Made by a program: the position numbers and the translations under genes. A stretch of 64,000 bases of DNA, taken from positions 1,074,293 through 1,138,292 of the forward strand of contig SCFE01000088.1 in the NCBI GenBank assembly GCA_004352715.1, written 5' to 3'. How positions within the stretch are numbered: position 1 is the stretch's first letter; each line of letters begins with the position of its first letter. Origin of the DNA: Hofstenia miamia. Its lineage: Eukaryota; Xenacoelomorpha; Acoela. Positions 23,590 to 35,199 of this stretch are shown here, one piece after another. The notes under the pieces are model-generated. The model was given only the letters and a program-made list of their open reading frames with translations, searched no databases and was not told where the DNA came from.

Positions 23590-25439
23590 TTAAAAATTTG
23601 GCTGGTGTTGAAGAGAATGGTCGAGTTTCTTATGCTCTCCGCGATGATGTAATCAGCAAGTTGTTTGGCGGAATTACGTCCCTCGATGCAGCGGTTTCTT
23701 TATTAAAGATAAAAAGAAAACGCCACTGCATCAGATGTTCGCTAACTTAAACAAAGATCTCGCTGCTGAGGCTCTCTTACATCTCTTCAAAACTGCGCTC
23801 TTTTCTGAAGAAGAAACTCCTACTCTCTCTGATGCGTGTGTTCAGTCCTCTCAAACAAATGTCCTCACTGCCGAAACGTCTACTTCTGCATCTCAAAATC
23901 CAATTACGTCAAATCTATTAAACCACTTTCATATCTTTAGTGAACATTTTCTATTCGCATTTAACCAATGTATTATTGATAATGAATTCCCTGATATATT
24001 TAAGAAATCAGACATAAGCCCTATATATAAAAAGGCGATCCTCTAAACGCACAAAATTATAGGCCAATTTGCATTGGCCATCCTTTCAGTAAACTATTTG
24101 AAAAATTATTAAATAATCAAATAAATGCATATTTGATATCTGAAAATATTCTTTCGAAAAAACAATTTGGTTTCCGTAATGGGTTTAGCACTCAAGATGC
24201 AATTTTGTCAATATCACAGCAAATAAAATCAAATTTAGCTTCTAATAAATGTAGTTGTGTTGCCCTTCTCGATTTGAGCAAAGCCTTTAACTCAATGAAC
24301 TTTGACATACTGAAAGACAAATTAATGCATTATGATTTTGATGACAACGCTATAAATTTGATAATGAACTTCCTTATAAATCGACATCAACAAGTTATAC
24401 TTAATGGCACAAAATCAAAATATATTACAACTAACCGTGGGTACCCCAGGACACAGTTCTTGGCCCCATCCTATTCTCACCTTACGTAAATGATATAACG
24501 AAGCAGATAAAAAACAGTAATATTTGTCAATATGCGGACGATAGCTGTCTCATAAGTACTAATGTAAATCCCTTTAATGCTACAAAAATTCTCCAAAATG
24601 ACATCGAACATTTAACAAAGTATTTATCAAATAATCAATTGAAAGTAAAAACATAGACCATAATATATATCACGTACGTATAAAGCAAAGCAAGTCTTTT
24701 AACTATTTAGTTGTTAAATTCACAATGATTTAAATTTCGAACAATTCTTAATGACTAAAATTAAGGAAAAATGGCTTCTAAAGTAAGGTATCTTTATCAT
24801 CTTCGAAATATTTCAAATAAATACCAGAAACAATTAATTTCAATATAGTTCATTTCTTTTTACAAACATAAATTCAAAATATCGAATACTTCTGTCTAAA
24901 ACTTTCAATTGGTCTCTTAAAACACTTAACTTTGCGCAAAAACCATGAGAGTTCATCCGTCTATCGAATTCAATATAAAATATTAGCTCCTTATTACAGA
25001 ATTCAAATGCATACGGTATCAATATTATTTAAGTGTAAATCTGGTACACCTCTTTCATTTTTAAAACAATATATTAAGTTAAATGAACGTTCTCAAAAAT
25101 TTTTATGCTTAGATAAACATTCACATAGTTTTCACCACATAGCAACTAAAATTTGGAATAACTTAGACCATGAAATTTAAATGGAAATTAACTACAAAAA
25201 ATTTAGGAAAAAAGTGCGAACATTCCTCTTTCACAGACAATGCATACTTAATGACAATAATACACTACACTCCTTTGAAAATTTCGTATAATCCTATATA
25301 ATGTACACACACACACACACAAATCCTCAACAAACACACACCACACAATTATATATGTATATGTTACTATTATTTTGTAAATAGTGTTTAGTTTATAGTC
25401 TTGTACCAAAGATTTTTTGCAATAAATTGCTTTTGACTC

Positions 25440-25472
<33 letters not shown>
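23590..25472 (+). mobile_element. Internally deleted CR1/L2-like LINE: ORF1 start joined to reverse transcriptase
   Basis: ORF1 start at 23,640-23,923 (GRVSYALRDDVISKLFGGIT, then MFANLNKDLAAEALLHLFKT) is nearly identical to the LINE at 1-2,250. At about 23,924 the sequence leaves ORF1 and enters the reverse transcriptase, so the esterase and endonuclease are gone. RT blocks: DIFKKSDISPIYKK, NYRPICIGHPFSKLFEKLL, KKQFGFRNGFSTQDAI, VALLDLSKAFNSMNFDIL (first catalytic Asp), LGPILF-like and QYADDSCLIST (the ADD motif, near 24,530). Frameshifts occur at about 24,040 and 24,450. A C-terminal domain ending KIWNNLDHEI and RKKVRTFLFHRQCIL follows. The 3' end is a TTA/ATT microsatellite at 25,440-25,472, as in LINEs with simple-repeat tails. 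Not able to move on its own. Confidence 0.85.
24133..24660 (+). pseudogene. Reverse transcriptase core of the LINE, frameshifted
   Basis: This is the best-preserved coding stretch of the element. Residues include KQFGFRNGFSTQD, the D of LLDLSKAFNS, and, in the next frame, YVNDITKQIKNSNICQYADD. It would copy LINE RNA into DNA at the nicked target. A frameshift at about 24,450 separates the first catalytic Asp from the ADD pair. Confidence 0.8.
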
Positions 25473-25473
<1 letters not shown>

Positions 25474-28130
25474 GAGACTTTTATTTAAGCAAAAATTTTT
25501 AACTTACAAATATATTAAATTAAATTAATAAAAGTTTAATACTTGTTTTGAGCGAAATGTATTACAAGGGCAGACGATATAGTGTGTGCAAGGATCTTCA
25601 ATAGTATAATTTGTTTTGAAAAACGTCCAAAAAAAGTCTTGTAAATTGTGAATTACATCTTTTGGTGCACTAAGAAGATTAATAAATGTTTTCAAATGAA
25701 TGAAATTTGCTAATGGAACCACTCGATGGAAAAAATATTGAAATGTCTCTTCGATTTTTTACAAATTTAGCTTTCAAAGATAATGTGATTTTAACTTTTT
25801 AAATTTGAACGACGTACAGTCTTAAAGTATACAAAGTTATAGATTTTAAAATCAAATTGGTTTTTTAAAAAGAAAAATATCAAAAAATTGACGTTTACAA
25901 GTGATAGGCAAAATATATAATAGAATTAAGCATTGATGAAATTATAATCTATCATGCGATGTAAAAATGTTTTTTGTCAGTAGTTTCGAAAGATCTGATT
26001 GCATTCATAAAAAAATTTGCTACTACACTAAACTTTTCACATGGAATTCTNAATGTCACATGTGCGCAGAAAAGAGCGTACATCTTTGATGAAAAAATTT
26101 AAATGAAACTTGAATTTACAATAAAAAGTTGATCCTAATGGTAAAAATCGAATTTATACCATAAGTCATTGGAAAAAGGTATCCATGAAAAACACTCACC
26201 TTATATAGAATTCCAACACAAGCAGACATTTGGTTTCACTTAGCTCTCAATTTCAACAAGAACGGCATTTTTTAACATTATTAAGGGAAATGAAGCTACA
26301 ATTTTAAAATTCTACACAGCAGTAAAAAAAGAATGTATTTCAGTTGATCTCAAATATAGATGTTTTCTGCTAAGCTTGATTCTTAATGACGGATTTTTTT
26401 GATATTAATCGTAATTACAGTTTTTCAATAACTAATATAAAGTCTAGTGCTTTAAATTTGTAGGATTATATAAAAATCAAAATCAGTTTCTTTAATTTAT
26501 TAAAAAATTTTAAAAAATCTTAAAACAAAAATATCTTGGCAATTGCATGTGGCATATACTGCACTATCCATTATCGTCCTGCATTTTAAGTGTTCGCGCA
26601 CATTTGCAGATCTAAATATTACAAAATCTACAGAGCATGGCATAGTGTAGAAGCAGCTGCGTTTGAAACTTTATCCTTAAAAACTTTGCATAATTCAGCA
26701 CGTTAACGAAAAAATTAGATTCTTCAATTCTTTGATGGCTAATCTTGAATCGGACAAATTAAATCTAAGTAAAATTTTATGTAAACCTCATTCTACTTAT
26801 CTGATGTGATGTAATAGCTGTAAACAATTAATATTTTTGAAGCGGTAGCAATAGCAATCCTCACTTTACACATGAAAGATCTCTTCAAAAAGTAAAATTA
26901 AACTCCTCATTTTGTCTCCTTAAATTTTAAAGCAAATTTCAACAGAATCATATTATTCCTCAACTAAAGAGAAGGCTAAGTCAATCAACAGGACGACGCA
27001 CCGTCTATTAAATCATATGTATGCTACTTGTTTAGCATTCCTTTATATATGACCTAATTGCTTGAAGTTTTAAGTTTTACTGGGAGTACCCAAAAGGCAA
27101 AATCTACAAGGATGGTAGCTTTCGCGACCGTGAAAAACTGCGAACTCGTGCAGCATGAACCCCAACGAAATTATAGACAATTGGGGGAATATTTTTCTGT
27201 TCATTTGCCGATAAAGTTATATATATATATATATTTATTTATAATAGCTGTAAGCTGGCTTAGTCTTCCCTGAAATTGTTAAAAAAACTGTGTTTAGTAA
27301 TGTATTAACACTATATTGTATTTGAAATACAAAACTTTTTAAGAAAAGATCGTTGTTAAATCGACACATTATCTAGATGACAACCTTGTGCTATCCAGAC
27401 ATTAGAGCACGTTGGGAAACGTTGTATGGACTTTTATAAAATATTGATAACTTTTCCGTGAATTGTAAGCTTAAAAATGTATCTTATGTAGGGCCCCGAA
27501 AGTAGGGTATCTGATAAAATTTAACTTGCTTACTGGATTTTACCAGATAACATATATTCGGAGATAAAATTTGATTAAAAAATGGAAGTTTCGAGGAAAG
27601 AGTTATATCTTTTCTATGATATGGAGGTTATCATGCCACAAAACAAGTTTTTCTTACACATCAATATTTTGCAGACTTCTTAAAATTGCTGGTTTTCAGA
27701 CCTGAGGTGCAGTTAAATAGGAAGTTATAAAGTCATAAAAATCATATTTTTGTTTATTTTGAAAACTACGGTAATATCTGTTGCTGCGCTGTCATAAAAG
27801 TAATATTTTGGCATTATCTCATTAAATTTAGAAAAAACTTAAAAATTAAAGCTGGTTTATATCTGCCTTAAATCATTTAAACTAAAATATATGTATTCAT
27901 TCAATTTCAATTACTGTATTTCCTGGCCTAACCCCCAAAATGTTCATATTAAAGGAACTATATACATTATTATTTCATGGATTTCGCAAGGCACACGTGT
28001 TGGGGAGGGTGCTAGATACGGGTTCAAAAAACTTTTTTTGAAAAAACCTGAAACTTATGCATAAGAAATTAGACCCCTATTCCAAACGCGTAAAGTAAAT
28101 TCTTTGGATAAAATCAACTATTCTGGCTTT
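25473..28130. other. AT-rich sequence, two weak open frames
   Basis: On the - strand, 25,525-25,722 reads TIEDPCTHYIVCPCNTFRSK near its end and looks somewhat protein-like, but no family is recognised. On the + strand, 27,113-27,220 (VAFATVKNCELVQHEPQRNY) lies in a locally GC-richer patch. Neither has a supporting splice structure. A single N lies at 26,051, and here the flanks are not duplicated. Confidence 0.25.
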
Positions 28131-28171
28131 CCATCAAAAAAGGCGTTGAATACTATGGAAAATCAATAAGT

Positions 28172-28214
28172 GTGAATGGTGGATATACATCCCATAGTAT
28201 CTAGAGCCCGTATA

Positions 28215-28254
<40 letters not shown>

Positions 28255-28270
28255 CTGTATATATGGCATA
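28172..28270. repeat. Repeat end plus long (TA)n
   Basis: CCCATAGTATCTAGAGCC followed by (TA)n repeats, in inverted orientation, the segment at 7,255-7,310. It suggests one dispersed repeat whose end abuts a (TA)n tract. Confidence 0.5.
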
Positions 28271-28296
28271 GTGTAGGGAGAAAAAAAGTCTAAATA

Positions 28297-28937
28297 TAGG
28301 GTGTCTCAAAAGTCCTTCTCACTTTGGAAACTAATTGGTATTTTGCAATTATATTTATTTTAAATACAAGCAATCAACAACCATAACACAAATCAATGCA
28401 TTTCAATGTGACCCCTTAGCATGTCCCAACACAGCCACCATTGTTCCTCCGTTAACTAAAAATCATCATTCAACATAGCAGGTTTAATTTCCTTCACTGT
28501 GCCTGTAACCGTTGTTTGAGCTGTTGAATCGTGTTTATCTTCATCTGTTAGACCTTTGTTTAATTTAAGTCGCAAGGTTCTCCAAACAGTGCTTTGAGAA
28601 GGCGTAGCTCTCTACTCAGTCTCCTGGTAGATGCGGTAGGGTAACGAATTACAGTGTTGTCCATGCTTTGCACAGTGTCTGCTGATGAGGAAGGTTTTCC
28701 TGAACGCTGCTCATCAGCTACACTACCAGTTTGCTTAAATTTATTCACCAAATCCTTGGTGGTTCTTCTGCTTGGAAAATCGTTTTGGAATTTTCAGAAG
28801 TTTTCCTGTACTCGTTCATATGTTAATGCCCTCAGACAGGCACAAATAATGGCTTTTCTTTCCTCCCTATCTGAAAGAAATATCAATTTATCAATTTTTT
28901 CAATGAAATGAGGGGGACTTTTGAGACACGCTTTATA
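28297..28937 (-). mobile_element. Tc1/mariner-type deletion derivative, about 640 bp
   Basis: Ends are GTGTCTCAAAAGTCC at 28,301 and its inverse at about 28,911-28,935, with similar outer sequence (AAATATA). Inside, the minus strand 28,751-28,560 codes for VNKFKQTGSVADEQRSGKPS, then TASTRRLSREL. This is the helix-turn-helix linker seen in Tc1/mariner-related transposases of arthropods (K-F-x-x-T-G-S-V-x-D-x-x-R-S-G-x-P). No catalytic D, D or E blocks are present, so it depends on a full-length relative to move. Confidence 0.7.
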
Positions 28938-29486
28938 TTTGTAGATTAACTCGGACTCCCGAGTTTAGGTTACAACTAGACTCGAACCTGAAATTTTCAC
29001 TTCACAGGGGCCTAATCTTATGTTCATTGAACTTGTTCAAAGTATATTTTACTGTTAGGCCTTGTTAGTATGAGAAAAAATATTCTTAGCTTTATCAACT
29101 GTAGTCAAATTGTGCATGTAATAAAATAAAAATATATTTTGAGTGAGCACTCAAGTGGACTTAGACAACTAATTACCGGACAATCCTTTGATTTATAAGA
29201 AAAAAACATGGGATTAAATCCTGTGTAAACCAAGAAACCCTTATTATTTAGGGCCGCCTTGGATAAACTTCGAACGTCCAAGATTCCGAGATTACGTTGC
29301 CTACCATTCCCCAATTAGAGTTTTGTGTAAAAGCCATAAAAAAGAAAAATTCTATTTGAAAAGTAAATGAATCATGCTTTTTTAATCATCAATAACAAGG
29401 GCGAATCTTACAATATCACATTTTCAATAGACACTTCTAGAAATACCTAAATTTGGAAATACACATGTGATTTACATGTATACCTA

Positions 29487-30030
29487 CAGTGTGCCCCAAT
29501 AAAATGCATACACATTAAAAATAACTGTAAACGTAGTATTTAATTAGAATTTTATTATTTCAAAAGTGTAAAAATATTTAAACTTATCATTATTTTGTTT
29601 TCTCATTGTATTTTGACTATATTTTTAGATAATTATGAATAGCTAATAAATTTACTTTTTGTGTTTTTTTCAGATTCAACCCCTTACGATAAGAATGACA
29701 GCAAGACTTAACTTCGAAGAAAGAAAATTTATTCTAAAATGCTACTGGAAGTATGAAAATGCAGTTGAAGTGTAATTTTTTTTGTGGGGATACCTTAAAG
29801 ATAAAGTTTATGCTACGAAACCTGCAACAGTTGCTGAATTGAGAGAAACCATTTAGCACTAATGCACCCGAATACGAAGTGAATTGTTTCATAATGTGTG
29901 CGATTCTATTGCTTGGCGTTAACAGCAGTGTCTGGATCAAAATGGACGTCAATTTGAGAACAACCAGTGAATATTTTTGCACTTTTGAAATAATAAAATT
30001 TTAATTAAATACTACGTTTACAGTTAATAA
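29487..30030 (+). mobile_element. Tc1/mariner-type deletion derivative with long inverted repeats
   Basis: Inverted arms of about 60 bp at 29,519-29,579 and 29,970-30,030 (for example ACTGTAAACGTAGTATTTAA). Inside, the + strand codes for TARLNFEERKFILKCYWKYE, an N-terminal start typical of this transposase group. It then jumps to WGYLKDKVYATKPATVAELR and CQQCLDQNGRQFENN-like wording, the usual C-terminus. The catalytic middle is missing. The left side extends to TACAGTGTGCCCC at 29,485, which looks like the true left end beside TA; the matching right end was not found. Confidence 0.6.
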
Positions 30031-30850
30031 TAATTTACAAATCAAATTCAAACAATTTCTTAACATAAAGAAACAATTTATATTTCTGTTAGACCAAGCC
30101 TTAAGTCAATTAATAAAATTGCAGCTCTAATAAAGTGCATTAACACATTACTTGCCTGACAAAGCGAAAGTTTATTCGGTTTCTAATGATTTCATATTTG
30201 TATTTCCTATTCTCAACAATAAATTTCCTTAAAACTAAATATTTTAAGTAATTTCTTTTAAAGGAATAAATAACCAAATAATCCATTTAAAGATTGTCTT
30301 AAAAAACAACAGTTTTTTTATTAATTTTTTTAACTAAATATAAAGACAAAAAATTGGTGGCCATTGTGGATAGTTGGACATATTGTAGGGAGCTTTGTTT
30401 GAGAACCTTCATGGATGTTTACTATTAAAATCAAATAGTATTTTCAAGGACGGAAGTATTCTAACATAACATGTTCTTGACATAAAGAGATAATTCAAAG
30501 TTGTCAATGATTATAGAATTTAAAATCCGTCAATTAGGTGCCAAACGTTAAGGATTTTTGATAACAGACTTGTGTAAACGTTTCTTCGATACTAAATATA
30601 AAAATCTCAAAACCTAAAAGCACTGAAGCAAATTAAATATTGTAAATAGTTCGAAATACAATCAATTGATGAAATAATATTCAGTATCTCAATTTGATGT
30701 CTACTATATGTATAATATTTATCACTACATCAAAAATAAAATAATTTCCAAATTCATATTCGCTTTCAAAGTGCGATAATTTAACAATTATACGTACACC
30801 AGCTGGATGGGCACTGTTACACAAAAATATTGCCCAATATAGCACTTCAA
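30031..30850. other. AT-rich sequence without a recognised gene
   Basis: Nothing beyond AT-rich DNA is seen here. Confidence 0.3.
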
Positions 30851-30899
30851 AATTATTTCACAATAAATCAGTTGTTATTATTATTGCAATATAATCACA

Positions 30900-31700
30900 A
30901 GCATTCAATCGGTGCAAGACAGAAAAAGAGCAGGGAGACAAAAAAACTGGCACGTGATGACTAAAGAATTATTACTCAAATTGTTAACAGACATCCAACT
31001 ATAAGTGGTGTAGAGCTAGCGGACAGGTTAAAGAAACAAAGAGGTGTCAATCTATCGGAAAGAACAATACAGAGGTATTTGAAAGTGCTGGATTCCAAAA
31101 CATGAAGCGGAAAAACAAGCCTTTCCTGACAGACAAACACAAAAAAAGTGCGTTGATTTTTGTTTGGAAATTCTACATTTTTCATTTGACAATGTCTTTA
31201 TTACAGACGAATGTTTGATTTACCTGCACCGGAACACACTTAGGTACTGAACTCGAAAAGAGCAGAACACCAAAATAACTGTCCCCAAACTCTGTGTCTG
31301 TTATGGTGTGGGGCGCATTATCTGAGAAGGGCTTGTATTTAACCCTTGTTGAAGGCAACATCAGCAGCAGAAAGTACTGCCTGGTCCTTCAAGAATTCTT
31401 GCCATGTTCTAATGCCCTTTATCCAACAGGCTGGGTCCTCCAACAGGACGGTGCGAGAGCGCACACATCCAAATTTACCCATGACTGGTGTCGTGACCAA
31501 AACGTAAGCTAACTCACCGGATCTCTCGCCTATAGAGAATACTTGGAAGTTAATCAAGGACATGGTTGAGAAGCGTTCTCCAAACACAAAGCAACAACTT
31601 AGAGACGAAATAGAAGCTGAAGGTGGACGTATAAAACTCGAAACACAAGTAAATTTGATGAAATCTATGCCAAACAAATTCAGACTCTACCTGTAGGCAG
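30900..31700 (+). pseudogene. Tc1-like transposase, all three catalytic blocks still readable, frameshifted
   Basis: The + strand reads, across stops and frame changes: IVNRHPTISGVELADRLKKQ and LSERTIQRYLKVL (N-terminal DNA binding), FITDECLIYLHRN (first Asp), SVMVWGALSEKGLYL, GWVLQQDGARAHTSK (second Asp), and after a one-base shift NSPDLSPIENTWKLIKDMVE (final Glu) ending NKFRLYL and stop at about 31,696. The spacing between the second and third acid is shorter than the 34 residues usual in Tc1, so a few residues were lost near the frameshift at 31,510. It is a different family from the Tc1 copies at 17 and 47 kb. Terminal repeats could not be fixed. Confidence 0.75.
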
Positions 31701-31838
31701 GAGGAGAAACTATTGACTATTAAACTCTTTTGTTATGTTGCCTAATATTTTTTCTACCTCTATAAAATTTTCATCACTGTACACAACATTTTTGTTGAGA
31801 CATTTACTATGATTTTGTTTTAAGACTTATGACCCGGA

Positions 31839-31839
<1 letters not shown>

Positions 31840-31870
<31 letters not shown>

Positions 31871-31975
31871 NNNNNNNNNNNNNNNNNNNNNNNNNNNNNN
31901 NNNNNNNNNNNNNNNNNNNNNNNNNNNNNNNNNNNNNNNNNNNNNNNNNNNNNNNNNNNNNNNTCTTTATAATAT

Positions 31976-32013
<38 letters not shown>
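31840..32013. repeat. (TA)n tract with assembly gap
   Basis: (TA)n on both sides of the 93-N gap 31,871-31,963. The gap sits inside the microsatellite; open frames rich in Tyr-Ile across it are artefacts of TA repeats. Confidence 0.95.
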
Positions 32014-32189
32014 AGCTGTTTCAAACGTATCTTTTGCAAAACTCTTCAAATTTGATACACAGCGTATATAAGGGGAAATTTATCATTAAAAAATTGTTCT
32101 ATTGTTTGTTGCAATATGTTGCGGCAATATTTGCTGACAAAAATATTCTTTAAACTTTGATTATTTGGGGGGAAAAAAATTTATAATAT

Positions 32190-32865
32190 ATAATGGGAAC
32201 CGAAAGGGCTACGCCTGAATCGTCCTAGAGAGTAACCTCCTCGTGGTCGTTCCTGGAGAAGCGGAGACGCTGAGCCAATACTTGATGGGCGCATCGCTTT
32301 GCACATATGGGGGCGGTGATGATGATGTGAGACTGTCTGTTCTTTGGAGCAGACGGCGACGTCTATGCCCAGAGCCGTAGAGTGCGTCTACGAGGGCAGT
32401 TATACAGAGGATTTTCCTCTGTCTCTGGCCTCTAGATAGGCCTAGGCCAGCATTTGCTGAGCCTTACCTATGAGGGAGCTTTGCTTTGTCATGGGTTTTA
32501 GTTATGATCCGACATTCTAAGTTACGGAGATTTTAGGACGTCGCTTGGTGCTTTGCACTTCAAGTGTATAAATATCTCCTAAATAATCAGGATCTCTATA
32601 ACAGGCAGACGGTAGGTGCTCACGAGTTACCTCAGTTAGTAGCCTTGGTTGGCGAAAGCTGTAGAGAGGCGCAACCCTCTCATGAAGCTCGGCCTTCGGC
32701 TTCACTCTCTGCTGATCAGACTCAACACAGATCAGCACTCTGCGTGCCAGGGGCCGCCAGAGGACAAGCATGATAAGCCGGCTAGCACACTTCTAGGGGA
32801 AGTGCCAGAGCTGATCTGTTGCCACCCACTCTTCAGTCCGTTGACTGGTAGAGTAACCCCGATAA
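32190..32865. other. GC-rich island with a series of hairpins; possible structured RNA or foreign/repeat segment
   Basis: About 675 bp at roughly 50 % GC between flanks near 25-30 % GC. Perfect or near-perfect hairpins by eye: 32,335-32,354 (GTCTGTTC with GAGCAGAC, 8 bp with one G-U, loop of 4), 32,376-32,392 (CGTAGA with TCTACG), 32,404-32,422 (ACAGAGGA with TCCTCTGT, loop of 3), 32,425-32,450 (CTGGCCT with AGGCCAG), 32,710-32,737 (TGCTGATC with GATCAGCA) and 32,834-32,847 (CAGTC with GACTG). Open frames of 84 (- strand) and 95 (+ strand) codons cross parts of it but show no known domain. It could be part of a ribosomal or other non-coding RNA unit, an unknown repeat, or contaminating sequence. 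I could not match it to rRNA from memory. Confidence 0.5.
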
Positions 32866-35190
32866 TATATAAAATAAATATATTTTTTAAATTAAAAATT
32901 ATTAGATACAATGCGTCAAGTGATTTCTACATTTGATTTCAGACTCGGAAATTTCTGATTCTTCTAATGAGCTTTTTTTGAGATAGACGACGTTTTATGA
33001 ATTCAATCAGTTGTTGGGAAAAAATTGGCAAGAAAAAAATTATCACACAGAAAGTTTAATTCAGACACATTTGCAACTTTGTGTTAGCTAGTTCTAGACA
33101 GCATTTGGTAAAAAGACATAATTTGTTGAAGAAACACAAAATCCTTCTTAGCCTTACAGAAATACGCCAATGTAAAGTCTATTCTAATTTGATAAGGTAA
33201 AGTTAAATCCTTTAATTACATTAAAGATACTTTATTAAGTGATATTAAAAAAGAGCCAAGTAGCAGCAAATTTGATTGTTCTGCAAATTAGCAAAAAAAA
33301 CGTTAGCGAAAATTTGTTTATTCACCTAAAATTTGAAGATGCTATAATCCTGCGTTTCATTATTGTAATTTTATTATTTTTCAATTTTTTTTAATATTTA
33401 GTGAGCTTTGCAATAAAGTTTAATGCTTCTGTTAAAACTAATCAAGATTCAAAGACGCGGGTTTGGTCTGGGTAATGATAGTCTTCAATTTAGATTAGGG
33501 ATTATGAATCTGCTGCCACATTAAAGAATTTTGTGAGGCTTGCAAAACTATTTTAAAACTATTTCACAATTACTCATGCATGCCAATAATACAATTTATT
33601 AGTATTTATAACTTTTAGATTCAGCACTGCAAGGTAGCAAACATGTGTATTTTTACACACCTTGAGAATACATCAAGTGAATTTAGCAATATTAATTGCG
33701 CTATTGATGAAATTTGACGTTGTTGAACTTATGTGAGGAAAACATAAGGTTAAATCTATTTTTCAAATTATAATATTTGCCTGTTATATAATAAAGAAAT
33801 GCAACTAAAGTTATAAAACTGCCTGCATTTAATACCTTCACCTTTTTGATTCACAAGGGCATTATGTTGTTCTTTTTTGTTGTTCATTACTATTGATAAT
33901 ATGTATATAATCGTTTTAGAAAAATACATAGTAATGCGACTTGACAGTTGTGCTGGCCTGTTTCCTGAGTTGTAACTAACAAAGTGGCCTGTGACGGCAA
34001 ACAGGTCAATTATTTAGGCCAATAAGTACGTTAAATACACTCAATTTACATCCTAATCAAGTCTAAATAATATCTTTTTTTACACAACGTATCTATTAAA
34101 AATATAATTACACAGCGTATCTATATTTAGTTGCATTACCAGCTTATCTATAAAAAATGGCTCTTCTGGCACATCGTATCTATATATATACATATATATA
34201 GGCCCTGCAAAAAGATATAAAATAGGAGTAAATGCTAGGTACTCCTTATAGTAGACTTGATATGGAAAAAATAAACATCTGTGAAACGTGAGTTGAGGTT
34301 TGGCAGGCTTATTAGTTTCTTACATGTACAGTACAGTATATAAAACAACGGCTATACAAAATTTAGCTTAAATTCTGCATAAAATGAATTTATTCATTTC
34401 AATAGATGAGTCAACTGTTAGAAAAATACGGTCTGCATTGTTTCTTTATATTCTTTGTAAAATTTCTCTACCATATGCCTTTATGACCCATTGAATTTAT
34501 TAATAAAATAATTTTTATCGAAATACAAAGAAAATCTTAAGCAGTTTTGAAAAAATTTAAAGGTTCTCGTAATATTTTTTAAGCATTTATAACTCAAGAA
34601 CTAATAAATATATCCAAAAACCTAAGATGCCACAAAATAAGATTAGTTTCCCCTCTTACATTTTCATTCCTAAGTTTCTGTTTGGTGCTATATTTTGAGG
34701 CGTATTTCAGGCGCCTAAGGCGACGCAACCTTTGACATTCGACCTAAATTGGTATTGGAGGTCTTTCTACATACATTACACGAAATATTTTTGTAGTAAG
34801 ATTTTCCTTGTCGATAGATGGCGCTTTAAAATGTGATTTATTAGCTATCTTAATACATTGATAAAATTTATTTTTGGCTTTAATGGGCAAGCAATATCAT
34901 ATAATGTTCCTTCACTCTCGGATTGTTGAAATTCGAAAGCTACTGATTCTATATAACTACTGAAATTTGGAAAAACTTCAAAAATTAATTGAGCAAAATT
35001 GCATTGAATTCACCCTTTCAAATCAAAGGAAATTCCATTAAAATTTTTGAATTTCATAGCACAGACATTCGAGAAGAAAAGGTATTAATGCTTCACTCTC
35101 GGAATCTGATAGACTGATATCTAAAGTCTATATTTATATTTAAACAGCTTTGATTTAACGTTTATTTNTATATATATATATATATATATA
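32866..35190. other. AT-rich sequence without a recognised gene
   Basis: Contains short (TA)n at about 34,180-34,200 and 35,169-35,191 (with an N at 35,168). A slightly GC-richer patch at 34,700-34,830 has no recognisable content. Confidence 0.3.
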
Positions 35191-35199
35191 TGAAGCATG

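Noticed and set aside
25525-25722. - strand frame ending CTHYIVCPCNTFRSK as a host exon
   Set aside because: Protein-like at its end only; no splice sites or family, so kept as a note in the region entry.
29105-29314. - strand frame with NLGILDVRSLSKAALNNKG, faintly like a LINE C-terminal motif
   Set aside because: Too short and no neighbouring RT sequence; resemblance may be chance.
32517-32936. Open frames of 84-95 codons in the GC-rich island as protein genes
   Set aside because: Higher GC lowers stop frequency; frames on both strands overlap and show no domain, whereas hairpins are strong.
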